From Vanrija pseudolonga (lineage: Eukaryota; Basidiomycota; Tremellomycetes; Trichosporonales; Trichosporonaceae): a DNA stretch of 64,000 nt. The stretch is from the NCBI RefSeq assembly GCF_020906515.1, contig NC_085851.1, positions 2,666,001 to 2,730,000 on the forward strand, given 5' to 3'. The notes beneath the pieces are model-generated. The model saw only the letters and a list, made by a program, of their open reading frames with translations. It had not been told where the DNA came from and searched no databases. Positions within the stretch are counted from its first letter, which is position 1, and every line of letters begins with the position of its first letter. A program made the translations under genes and the position numbers. Of the stretch, positions 11,370 to 21,823 are shown in pieces.

Positions 11370-11581
11370 GCACTTGTGACTGTTGTACCCTTGCATAGTT
11401 TTAGCCTGCCCATCCAGCGTCGGAGCACCAGAAGCCGGCCACCACGATGCACCCTTGTAGCAGCACATGACCATGCCGCAGGGCATCTCAGCCTTGAGTC
11501 CTGGCCGTAGTTGCCTCCCGTTCGGCGCAGATAGCAGTACATGTCGCACATGTCCATGTTGTGTCCACAAAAGCCACGCAC

Positions 11582-12343
11582 CTACACATCGTCCTGCCCC
11601 TCCTGCCGGTCCAGCACGCGCACGCCGGCATGCAGCACCTCCCAGCTCTCGGCGTTGGTCCAGAAGCTTTCTTCGACGGGTGGGGGGATGGTGTGCGCGG
11701 GGAAGAGGCCTGGGCGTGTGAGCGAGAGCGTCAGTGGCGACGGGGGACCACGGAGACGAGGGGCTCGCGGACATGCGCCTGGAGCGGCGTGGCGTGGCAC
11801 GAGTCGCCGAGCATGTACCCGCGCGGCGTGGTATCCCGGCCTCACAACGCACCAATGTGCACCCAGTACACGCCCTCATAGTGCGGGCTCTCGTCAATCA
11901 CCGAGCTGTGCGGCGTCAGTCGCCGCCGACCCACGCGCTCGCTCACCTCCCGCACTCTGCACAAAAGCCGCGGCAGTACCGCTTGCCATTGTCCGCCGTC
12001 GTCCAGAACTGCTTCGGGCTGCCTGCGGTGAGTCGGACGTCGGCGCGGTCCATCTGGAGGATGTATGCGGCGCTGCGGCGGGCGTTAGCGACCGCCGAGT
12101 CGAGCTGGCGGAGCTGAGGGACAGGCCTCGCTGCGCTCGCTGCGCTCGCTCCCTCGCTCGGTCGCTCACTTCGTCCCGGTAAACTTCCTGCAGTCCATGC
12201 AGTCTGCCCCGTCAGCCCCGCCATCACCCCCACGCACGGCACATCTTCATCACGCGCGGCTGGCGGACGCTGACGGCGAGCGCGCCGCAGAGACACGTGC
12301 CGGCGAGCCAGGCGTCGTTGCTGGTGGCCGTGGTGGTTGCCAT
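11582..12343 (-). CDS. GFA / CENP-V-type zinc-binding protein
   Basis: Five exons (12343-12238, 12203-12170, 12072-11947, 11905-11853, 11709-11582) make 148 aa. It matches the glutathione-dependent formaldehyde-activating (GFA/CENP-V) fold, small mononuclear or dinuclear zinc proteins often annotated as S-(hydroxymethyl)glutathione synthase-like. Zinc-ligand motifs appear in family order: G-T-C-L-C-G-A-L near residue 14, C-H-C-M-D-C-R-K-F-T-G-T assembled from exons 1 and 2, and Y-C-R-G-F-C-A-E-C-G in exon 3. The C-terminal exon is preceded by a 143-nt intron, longer than its neighbours; I chose it because reading through gives an early stop, while splicing restores the I-G-L-F-P tail that family members show. 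Substrate unknown. Confidence 0.8.
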
Positions 12344-13213
12344 TCTGGTCCGAGGTTATCGAGGCGCTCTCAGGGCTGGTTGCCTTCTGCCGCCGCGCCG
12401 AGGAAGCCGAGGTGATGTGATATGGGGTGTGTATGCCGCGAGCGAGGGTGCTTGCTTGCTTGGCCGCGCGCTACTTTTGCGCTGTTCGAGTCTTGTCGTT
12501 GGTCGTCGTCGGCCGAACGACGTCAAAGGCTTTATATTCTGGTCGCTGTCACACGCGCTGCTACCGGTCGGAACTGGCCGACACAAAAGTCCAGTCAACC
12601 ATGACAAGCGGCGGAATCCGCGCGCCCAGTGGCAAGAAGATAAACAACCACTCGGTGGTCAAGGTGAACCCGCCTGCATCCAACCACGCTCCCTCACCCC
12701 AGTGCTCGCTGGGATGGGGAGGCCATAACTGTGCAACGTTGCGTCACGCTGCGGTTCGAACCTGCGCCGTTGCTCGCCGTCGCAGCGCCGCGGCGGCTGT
12801 CCGCGCCAAGGCCAAGGATGCTACAGCTGCAGTGCCGGGACTTGGCGCGAGCTGCGCGGTGCAACGTGCAGCGTGCGGCGGGCAGGCAGCGGGCAGTGTG
12901 CACCCTCGCTCGGCTTGCATACCGAGCTGTTTGTTGTAGCGCTCTCGCCCCCATGCCAGTCATGCGCCGTGACTGAGCTGACACCGGCATATTTTTCCGA
13001 AATCAAATCTGATTACCCACGCACTTTTCTAATCGGGTCCGATTTGCGCTGCTGCAGTAAGTAGTGCGTAGCGGCAAAAACCGACATCGGCGACACTCGA
13101 CGTTGCCTCCTCCACAACGGAAATGCCTCAGCGCAGTAGCGAGTAACCCCAACCAGGCAGCCGACTTGACTTCTCCCCAACCACCCTTGCTTGCCGGTCA
13201 CGGCTACACCACC
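12344..13213. promoter_or_regulatory. Divergent promoter region, GFA gene / FTR1
   Basis: 870 bp between divergent starts. One AGATAA GATA-type site lies at 12638-12643, and near-repeats AATCTGATTA / AATCGGGTCCGATT at 13006-13046 flank the FTR1 side. No coding frame was accepted. A tRNA-like T-loop at about 12756 was examined and rejected. Confidence 0.4.
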
Positions 13214-14740
13214 ATGGCGTTCACAGATTACTTCTCGGTACGTGTGCTGCGCCGCCAGCCACTCGGCTGACGCTCCAACAGGTCGTCGCGACGTTCATCG
13301 CGCTTCGCGAGACGCTCGAAGCCGGCATCATCAGTGCGTCGTCCGCCGTCTTCTTTGCCTTCGGCTGCTAACGCACCCAGTCGCCGTGCTCCTAGGCTTC
13401 ATCGAGCAGCTGATCCCCCACCGGCCCAGCGAGCTGGCGAGCGGGAGCCGCACGCTCCTCGTCCCGCCTGCTGCTGCGGGGGACGACGAACCCGCCGCCT
13501 ACTCCACCTTTGACCGCGCCCGGCGCGACTCGGAGCGCGCGCCGCGGATCCCGCCCGAGCTCCTCTCGCCCACGCTCTCGGCGCGCACGTTCGAGTCGGA
13601 CCGCCTGAGCATCAGCGACGACGGCAACGACGACGACGAACACCACCCCGCGCATGCGCACCGCTTCGACCGGGCAAAGCTCGTGCGCACCCTCACCCTC
13701 CAGGTGTGGAGCGGCGCGCTGCTCGGCCTCGCGGCCGCGTCGGTGCTGGGTGGTATCTTCCTCTATGTGGTGAGTAGCGGCGTTTGCCCGCTTGCTTGTC
13801 ACGCTGACCCCTCCCCCAGTTCTACACCTTCGCCCACGACCTGTGGCAGGACGCCGAGAACCTGTGGGAGGGCATCTTCTGCGGCATCGCGGCGCTCATC
13901 ATCCTCGTCATGGGCATTGCGTTCCTCCGCCTCCCGCACGCGCGCACAAAGTGGCGTCTCAAGCTGCTCGCCGCGGTGGAGAACGAGGCCGGCGTAGGCG
14001 ACCACCACCACAGCGCCAAGCACCACCGGCGGCGTATCCGCGCGCGCGCGGCGCGCGGCTGGATCCTCTTCGGCCTGCCCTTCATCACTGTCCTGCGTGA
14101 GGGGCTGGAGGGCGTCGTCTTCCTCGGCGGTATCGGCGTCACGGACAAGCCCAAGGCCATCTTCTTCGGCGCGCTGGCTGGCTTCGCGATCGGCGGCGCG
14201 CTCGCATACACGCTCTTCTCGAAGAGCGAGGGCATGACGCTGCAGCGCTTCACGACCGTGTCGACGCTCATCCTGTTCATCGTCGGTGCTGGCCTCGCGT
14301 CGCGCTCGGCGTACTCGCTCGAACGGCAGTACTTTATCAACGGTGTCGGCGCCGACGCGGCAGAGAGCGGCGACGGCCCAGGCTCGTACCGCGTCGCAGG
14401 CAACATCTGGAAGCTGACCTGGGGCAACCCCGAGGTCGGGCACGAGGGCTACTCTGGCTGGTGGCAGCTCGCGCAGAGCCTGTGCGGGTGGAACAACATC
14501 GGCACCGTGTGGACCGTCGGCACATACCAGGTCTACTGGATCATCATTATCGCGACGCTCGTGCGGCTCAAGTGGAAGGAGGGCCGCACCGACCTCTTCG
14601 GACACAAGTCCAAGCGCGGCTGGGAGCTCCACAAGCGCCGCCGCGTCGCTGCCCGCCAGGAGGGCGAGGAGGAGGGCCTGCTTGCCCCCGCTGACGACGA
14701 GCCTGTGGCCTCGGGCTCGGGCTCGCGTACCGACCAGTAG
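13214..14740 (+). CDS. FTR1: High-affinity iron permease FTR1
   Basis: Four exons (13214-13237, 13282-13333, 13381-13769, 13820-14740) encode 461 aa. Ftr1 is the plasma-membrane Fe3+ permease that works with a multicopper ferroxidase. Both R-E-x-L-E iron-binding motifs are present: R-E-T-L-E-A in the first helix and R-E-G-L-E-G in helix 4 (about 14098-14112). About seven hydrophobic segments are visible, with the typical F-T-D-Y-F-S N-terminus and G-T-Y-Q-V-Y-W-I-I last helix. The first loop (about residues 35-115) is longer than usual and rich in Asp, Ser and His. The C-tail is acidic and Ser-rich. No ferroxidase (FET3/CFO1) gene lies beside it, unlike the paired arrangement in some fungi. 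Confidence 0.93.
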
Positions 14741-14870
14741 ACATGTAGCCATACCACCCACCCCACACCACCACCACACCACCTCGCCTGCCGGCGCCAT
14801 TCACTGTGCACCCTACAACCACTCGTCGACGATAAAGACGTAACATTCGTAGCATACATACATGCAAAGA

Positions 14871-16585
14871 CTAGAACTGCGGGGGTTAGTGGGTTGCTTC
14901 GCCCGAGAACGCCACCGGCCGGTGGCCGGTGGCTCCACTCACCCTAATTTGGTACGTGCCATTCGCCTTGGAAAGGTATCGCACCCACTTGACACTCTGG
15001 TATCCGCTCTTCTCAAACACCTTGAGGAAGCGCACGAGCAGGCCAGACGCCGTGAACATGACGACGGAAAAGTCGACCTCAATAGGGGGACGCGACCACG
15101 GCTGGCGGTGCGTCGTCATGGCCAGGTCGGCCTCGGCCGTGAGGGTACACTCCTGCTGGCCCTGTATCCTGGGGATCTTCCACACGATAAAGTTGTCGGC
15201 GGGCTGGTATTTTGCCTTGCCGACCGCGACCTTGGCCTCGACCTTGGTCGTGTTGAGAGGCGTGGGGATGCGCACGACGACATTGTTGGCGTTGAGCTTC
15301 GAGTCGAAACTTGCGCGCAGGTGGATCGTGTACTCGACGCGCGACTTTGTGGGGTCGGTGACGTGCGTCTGGAGTCGGAACGGCAGGTTGATGTTGGTTG
15401 TAGAGCGGTAACTGGGAGCGGAGTGAGTTTGGTTAGTCAACATGCCACAAGGCTTACCGCATCAACTCGAACTCGCCATCGGGGGGAATGAAGCTAATGG
15501 ACCTGTCCGAGTCAAACTTGCCGAGTCGCACACACTGGTGGAACTGGCAGTCGTCGAGCTCGACCGCGCTGTCCGACTTGGTCGTCGAGTCGCCGCGCTT
15601 GGCGTCGAGCACGAGCTTGTCGTTCAGGCCAAACTTGCACTCGGGCATGCCGCTGAGGTATGCTCTCATGAGGATCTGGCCGTCGACGTCGGCACGGAGC
15701 ACAGCACCTGGGTGTGAGTGGCTGTTCCTGAGGCCTCCACTCACCGTCCTTGCTCATGAGCATGTTGACCGTCTCGATAACGTCGACGAAAGCCTCGTTC
15801 TTGCGGTACTTGACGTCTGCGCGGCGCCAAGACGTCGCACCAGTCGCCTGGATCGTAATCTTGGACGAGTCCTCGCGCTGAGGAGATGTTAGCCAATGCC
15901 ACATACACTGCACGCTCTACGCACCACCGCCATCTCCGACTTAATGCCCTCGGTCGCAATGTACATCTTGAGCGTGTCAATCTCCGAGTTCTGGGGGTAT
16001 CCAAAGTCCATGATCTCTGGAGTGCGTCAGCTGCCGGCCCCGAGTGCCTCCAGCCGCACGCACCATCGAGCAATTCGTAGATCAGCACAAAGTTGTTCTT
16101 GACGCTCTCCTCGTCCAGTTTACCAAAGTACGAGCGCGAGATGGTGATGAATCGGTACAGGAACTCGAACACGAGAGCCGCGGACGCGTTGCACCTGGGG
16201 TAAGCTCTTTGCTCGGAACCGCCTAGCTCACTTGGTCACGGCGACGACGAACACATTGTTGATGCGCACATGGAAGAACGACGTTGAGCCGAGCGTGATA
16301 ATGGGCGAGCGCACGTCGGCGTTAGACACGACCTGGATGCGGAACACGTCTGAGATAGAGCGCCTGGGCGTTGTTGTCAGCACGCGGCGTCGGGCACCCA
16401 TCCCCGCCAGGGCATGAGAACGTACTTGACGTCGGCCCGGAACAGTCGCGAGATGAGGACCTGGGGGGAGTTAGTTGGTGTCATGTTGGCGTGTTGACGC
16501 AGCACGCACCTCGCCCTTCTGGTTGAAGATGAAGAATGCCTTTGGGTAAGCTGATGCCAAGCTGTGGGCAGCTTACCGAGATCAT
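14871..16585 (-). CDS. AP-2 complex mu subunit (clathrin adaptor)
   Basis: Ten exons: 16585-16577 (9 nt), 16539-16510, 16460-16426, 16363-16232, 16194-16064, 16016-15925, 15877-15745, 15707-15458, 15411-14943, 14876-14871 (6 nt); 429 codons, 428 aa. Medium chain of the plasma-membrane clathrin adaptor AP-2, which binds Yxx-phi cargo signals. The N-terminal longin-like domain starts [14 protein letters not shown] and contains the characteristic F-G-Y-P-Q-N-S-E and L-K-M-Y-I. The mu-homology domain begins at about residue 170 ([12 protein letters not shown]). Q-N-S-E-I-D-T-L-K and the L-I-S-R-L-F-R opening favour AP-2 over AP-1. The last exon carries only Phe and the stop, giving the canonical Y-Q-I-R-F end. 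The first and last exons are too short to be found by ORF search. Confidence 0.9.
14911..14926. repeat. 16-bp perfect palindrome inside the last AP-2 mu intron
   Basis: GCCACCGGCCGGTGGC reads identically on both strands and is followed by a partial copy. It occupies the middle of the 66-nt final intron (14877-14942), so the intron RNA could fold on itself. Confidence 0.7.
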
Positions 16586-17089
16586 CTCTGCTTGTCCCTC
16601 TGTGGGGCTCGAGGCTTGCGATGACGAGTTTTGTGCGGTTTGGCAAGGGGTCACGGAGATAAGAGTGAGGAGTAGAAGTATCTATTGTCAATGTCACTGC
16701 CGCCGTCGCCGTCGTGGTCGTTGTCAGTCCCGTCCACCGCCCACCGCAGCAGCAGCAGCCACTGTCGCTCGACCCGGCCGTCGTCACCATCGGCCAACGA
16801 CGATCGGTGTGCGCACGCGTTTCAGGTGGAAGGCACTTATCCACGTAATTTGCCACGTGGATAAATTGATTGATAAGCCACATTTCGAGATTGCTGGGCG
16901 GCGCCTAGTGCTTGCTGCTGCTGCATTTTCGAGTCGCCGTGACGCGGAGTCGAGCGAGCAGAGGCAACTTCAAAGCAGCCGCGAGCCGACTCGGATCTTG
17001 AACAACAAGTATCACTCTCTCTCGAGTTATCCATAATCAGCTGGCTCGGTCTCGTTACGGCCAGCCTCGACATCTCGACAAGGTAGTGC
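16586..17089. promoter_or_regulatory. Divergent promoter region, AP-2 mu / ValRS
   Basis: 504 bp between divergent starts, containing a 10-bp-arm inverted repeat with an E-box core (16837-16864, listed separately) and a CAG/CGC-rich block near 16695-16770. No coding frame. Confidence 0.45.
16837..16864. promoter_or_regulatory. Inverted repeat TTATCCACGT-(8)-ACGTGGATAA
   Basis: Perfect 10-bp arms at 16837-16846 and 16855-16864, separated by AATTTGCC. Each arm carries an ACGT core, and CCACGTGG at 16853-16860 contains a CACGTG E-box. Placed between two divergent genes, it is a plausible operator for a dimeric bHLH/bZIP factor (inference). Confidence 0.5.
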
Positions 17090-20000
17090 ATGCTACGTCA
17101 CATTGCATTCGCCACTCAACAACAGCTGGTTAAGTCCATCACCACATCTTCAACCACAACCACTTGCTTCCCCCACACTCCACTGTCAATCAGCAGGCAT
17201 CGCCCGCCACAACTCCTAGCCACCACCCGCCTACTCCACCACTCCGCAATCACCACCATGTCCGCTGAGGAGGTCAAGCCCGCCGCCGCCGCGCCCGCCG
17301 CGGCTTCCCCCGCCTCGACCCCTGCCTCCACCGAGGCCGGCACCCCCGCCGAGGGCGAGATCACGTCAAAGAAGGGCGGTGAGTGGCACCGAGCGACGAG
17401 CTGGCCATGAGCCCAAGCTGACCCACGCAGCCAAGAAGGCCGCCAAGCTCGCCGAGAAGCTCGCAAAGCAGGCCGCAAAGGGACCCGCCCAGCCGGTCCC
17501 CGCTGCCGGCGGCGCCAAGAAGGAGAAGAAGGAGAAGAAGGTCGTCGAGGCTGCCCCCGCCGAGGAGTGGGTCAACCCTACTCCCAAGGGCGAGAAGAAG
17601 GGTGAGTAGGAGTGCAGGACGTTGAGGTTGAATGAGCTTACACGTGTGGCAGACGTCTCCGGAGACCTCCCCGCCGGCGGCTACGACCCGATCAAGGTCG
17701 AGGCCGCTCACTACGACTGGTGGGAGAAGGAGGGCTTCTTCCAGCCTCGCTTCAAGGCCGACGGCACACCGCTCGACAAGGGAACGTTCTCGATGGCCTT
17801 CCCCCCTCCTAATGTTACCGGCAACCTTCACATCGGTCACGCTCTGACCGTCTCTATCCAGGACGCTCTTATCCGATGGTGGGTCCCAGCGCGGTAAAGC
17901 AAGGTGCTGACGGTGACAGGAAGCGCATGCAGGGTTACTCGACCCTCTTCGTCCCCGGCTACGACCACGCTGGTATCGCTACCCAGGCTGTTGTCGAGGC
18001 GCGTCTCGTCAAGAACGAGGGCCACACAAGGCACTACTACGGCCGCGAAAAGTTCCTCGAGAAGGTTTGGGAGTGGAAGGACCAGTGCGTGTTTCGCGGG
18101 GGGGGGCAAACTACTCGTGACTGACTTTTGTTTAGGTACCAGGCCAACATTACCGGCCAGATGCGCCGCCTCGGTGGCTCGTTCGACTTCACCCGTGTCG
18201 CCTTCACCATGGACGACAACCTCAGCGCCGCCGTCATCGAGGCGTTTGTTGACATGCACAAGAAGGGCCTCCTGTACCGTGCCAACCGTCTCGTCAACTG
18301 GTGTTGCTACCTGAACACGTCGCTCTCCAACCTCGAGGTCGACCAGAAGGCCCTCACCGGCCGTACTCTGCTCAACGTCAAGGGCTACGACATCAAGGAG
18401 AAGTTCGAATTCGGTGTCATCACCTCGTTCAAGTACCCCATTGAGAACTCGGACGAGTTCATCGTTGTCGCTACTACCCGTCCCGAGACCATGCTCGGTG
18501 ATACCGCCGTCGCTGTCCACCCCGACGACGAGAGGTACAAGCACCTCCACGGCAAGTTTGTCATTCACCCCTTCAACGGCCGCCGTATCCCCATCGTTAC
18601 CGACGGCATCACCGTCGACCCCGAGTTTGGTACCGGTGCCGTCAAGATCACCCCTGCGCACGACCCCAATGACTTTGAGTGTGCCCAGCGCAACAACCTC
18701 GAGTTCATCTCGCTCATGAACGACGACGGTACCTACAACGAGAACGCTGCTCCCTTCCAGGGCATGAAGCGCTTCCACGTCCGTAACGCCGTCATCGAGG
18801 AGCTCAAGAAGAAGGGTCTCTACGTCGGCCAGGCCGACAACGAGATGCAGATCCCCATCTGCTCGCGTTCCGGCGACGTTGTCGAGTCGATCATGAAGCC
18901 CCAGTGGTGGATCAGCTGCAAGCCCATGGCCGAGGAGGTCCTCAAGCGCACCGCCGCCGGCGAGCTCGAGATCAAGCCCAAGTCGATCGCCAACGACTGG
19001 ACCCGCTGGATGGAGAACATGCAGGACTGGTGTATCTCGCGTCAGCTCTGGTGGGGCCACCGCTGCCCTGCCTACATCCAGAAGTTTGACGGCGAGTTTG
19101 CCGACGTGAGTTGAAAACATTTTTGCGGTATGCTAACCCACAGACTGCCGACGAGAAGAACTGGATTGTCGCCAAGAACCTCGAGGAGGCCCAGGTTGAG
19201 GCTGAGAAGCGCGCCAACGGCCGCAAGTACACTCTTGAGCAGGACGAGGACGTTCTCGACACCTGGTTCTCGTCTGGTCTCTGGCCCTTCTCCACCATGG
19301 GCTGGCCTAACCAGACTGACGACCTGAAGCACTTCTACCCCAACTCCATCCTCGAGACCGGATGGGACATTCTCTTCTTCTGGGTCGCCCGCATGGCCTT
19401 CTTCGGCAACCAGCTCACTGGCCAGATGCCCTTCAAGGAGGTCTACTGCCACCCCATGGTCCGTGACGCCTGGGGACGCAAGATGTCCAAGTCGACTGGC
19501 AACGTCATCGACCCTCTTGATGTCATCACCGGCCAGACCCTGCAGAAGCTGCACGCCGACCTCCGTCTCGGAAACCTGCCCGAGAAGGAGATTCAGAAGG
19601 CCGAGGACGGACAGAAGAAGCTCTTCCCCAAGGGTATTCCTCAGTGTGGTACCGACGCCCTCCGCTTCACCCTCTGCAACTACACCTCGGGTGGTCGTGA
19701 TATCAACCTTGAGATTGGCCGTGTTGAGGGCTACCGCAAGTTCTGCAACAAGCTCTGGAACGCCACCAAGTTTGCCCTCTTCCGTCTCGGCCTCGTTGAC
19801 CTCGAGGGCAAGCGCCTCAAGAGCACCTTCACCCCCAACCCCTCGCACAAGCCTACTGGCAAGGAGAGCATTGCTGAGAAGTGGCTCCTGCAGCGCCTCA
19901 ACACTGCGACCGTCAACGTCAACAAGGCTCTTGAGAACCGTGACTTCTCGGACGCCACCAACTACGCCTACCGATTCTTCCTCAACGACCTCTGTGACGT

Positions 20001-20846
20001 CTTCATTGAGGCCACCAAGCCCCTCTTCGAGGCCAACGAGGACACCCCTGAGAAGATCTCGGCCCAGAACACCCTCTACACTGCCGTTGAGAACGGTCTC
20101 AAGCTCCTCCACCCCTTCATGCCCTACGTCACAGAGGACATGTGGCAGCGTCTGCCCCGCCGTGCCGGCGACGACACGCCCTCCATCATGGTCGCTTCGT
20201 TCCCTGAGGAGGTTGCCGAGTACAACTTCCCCGAGGCTGAGGCTGACTTTGACCTCGTCAACGAGGTCATCCGTGCCGCTCGTTCGGTCACTGGTCTCTA
20301 CAACCTTCCCACAAACGGCAAGACCCTTGAGGACAAGATCACTGGTGGGTAATGACGATGTGGCGCAACTGTATGTGGCAATGCTAACTTACGTAACAGT
20401 CATCGTCCAGGCTAAGAAGCCTGAGCAGAAGGAGATGTTCAAGACTCAGGCGCCCATCATCGTCGCGTTGACAAAGGGTGCCGGCCAGGCATTGTTTGTC
20501 ACCGAGGACTCGGAGGTCCCCCACGGATGCGGTACCGAGACTGTCACTGCCGACGTCAACGTCCACATCCCCGTCCAGGGCAAGGTCGACGCCGCTGCCG
20601 AGGTCTCCAAGCTTGAGAAGAAGCAGGCCTTTGCCGAGCAGGGCCGCGAAAAGATCCTCAAGCTCACTCAGCAGTCCAACTACGAGACTGCTGTCCGCGA
20701 GGAGGTCCGGGCGCAAAACGCGGAGAAGGTGGGTTCAGGCGGCCAAGGGTGTGGCAGCAGCATGCTGACTTGTTCAGATCGAGAAGCTCGAGTCAGAGAT
20801 CGAGGCCCTCCGTCTTGGTATCGAGCGCTTCAAGACGCTCCTGTAG
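17090..20846 (+). CDS. VAS1: Valyl-tRNA synthetase, mitochondrial and cytosolic forms
   Basis: Eight exons (17090-17378, 17431-17601, 17653-17878, 17920-18084, 18136-19105, 19144-20344, 20400-20728, 20778-20846; 1140 codons). A class I synthetase that charges tRNA-Val. HIGH motif: [18 protein letters not shown] motif: [10 protein letters not shown]. The editing (CP1) domain has [10 protein letters not shown], the anticodon domain includes W-N-A-T-K-F-A, and a C-terminal coiled coil ends K-L-E-S-E-I-E-A-L. Two in-frame ATGs lie in exon 1. The first (17090) adds 56 residues without any Asp or Glu, rich in Arg/Ser/Thr, a likely mitochondrial presequence. The second (17258) starts M-S-A-E-E-V-K with a better -3 A context. 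One gene probably serves both compartments, as known for yeast VAS1. Confidence 0.95.
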
Positions 20847-21823
20847 GCGTAGATCGAGGTAGTGAGAAGCGCATGTTATTCATTTGTTCAGCCATGGCGG
20901 TTTTCCCGTGATTTTTCGTGTGTTTTCCGGCTATTTTCTGCCCGACCTGTGGTTGCCGGCGCCTCCTCCACTCCACCCAATCGAGATCAGCGATCGTGAC
21001 ATTTGTGGGAATTGAAAGGATGAGCGTTCCGCGGAATCAGCCGCTTGCAAAGGCCAAGGCTTGGGTCCTTGGCCTTTGCCGTTGGCCGCCGATGGTGCGT
21101 GAGAAACTACAAGAGGCGCGAGCGCGCGCGCGGGCCAAGAGTCGGCCGTGGTTCGTCGCCTAGTTATTGACGAGGGGCCGAGCGGTGTGCGGCAGTGTGC
21201 AAAGGCCGCTTGTTGTGTTCTCAGTGTCGACGCAACGCAGTAAGTGATACGAGTCGGTTGTTATGGGAATGGGGTTTGTCGGCGTTAACATGGTCGATCT
21301 CCCCCTGACACACCCTCGTCGCGTAAGAAGAATATGCATGATGCACTACCGCTTACAGCTACGACAGTGCTATGATATGGGCATGTGGGATGGGTGGGTG
21401 GTCTCGACAAGAGGATGAGGATGGGAGGGAGGTGGTGGTGGAAATGGACAGTGTGTGGAAAATGCAGATGGGTGAGTCGTTTTCTCGATGGTCCGTGGGT
21501 TGGGTTTTTTTGGGTTGGTTTGGTTTGGGTTCGTAAGTGGGACGACGACTTGCGTCGACCCGTGCTGCTTGTGTGCGCTGGCGGTGTGCGCTTGCGCCTT
21601 GTGCTACTTCTTGTCTCTCTCGCCTCTTTGCTTCTTGACATGCAGGGATGTGAATGCGGGCATGCTGATGTGTTCTTGGGTTGTTGGTTGGGTCTTGGGT
21701 GATCTAGGGATCTATAGTGGGTTGTGGTGAATGTGTTGGGGGTGTGGGTGGGGTGGGTTGGTTGCAGGCGGCTTGTGCAGCGGCGCCGAAGGTGACTGAC
21801 TGAGGTTCGTTGCCTCCTCTCGC
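20847..21823. other. Convergent intergenic region with a strong hairpin
   Basis: 977 bp between the stops of ValRS (+) and the zinc-finger gene (-). It holds a 13-bp-stem hairpin at 21047-21079 (listed separately) and a TTCCGCGGAA palindrome at 21028-21037. The right 400 bp is G/T-rich on the plus strand (C/A-rich on the gene strand), consistent with 3' UTR of the zinc-finger gene. Long open frames here are low-complexity shadows. Confidence 0.4.
21047..21079. terminator. 13-bp perfect stem-loop downstream of ValRS
   Basis: GCAAAGGCCAAGG (21047-21059) and its exact complement CCTTGGCCTTTGC (21067-21079) are separated by a 7-nt loop. It begins 200 nt after the ValRS stop. It could be a 3'-UTR or RNA-processing structure; the call as a terminator-like element is inference. 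Confidence 0.4.

Noticed and set aside
10155-12343. HNH-like gene and GFA gene as a defence or toxin-antitoxin unit
   Set aside because: They are convergent, independently spliced eukaryotic genes, with a degenerate HNH core and an unrelated zinc protein; nothing links their functions.
12730-12780. GGTTCGAAC T-loop-like sequence suggesting a tRNA gene
   Set aside because: The pairing GCAACG...CGTTGC encloses only about 46 nt and no D- or anticodon arm can be drawn, so it is not a tRNA.
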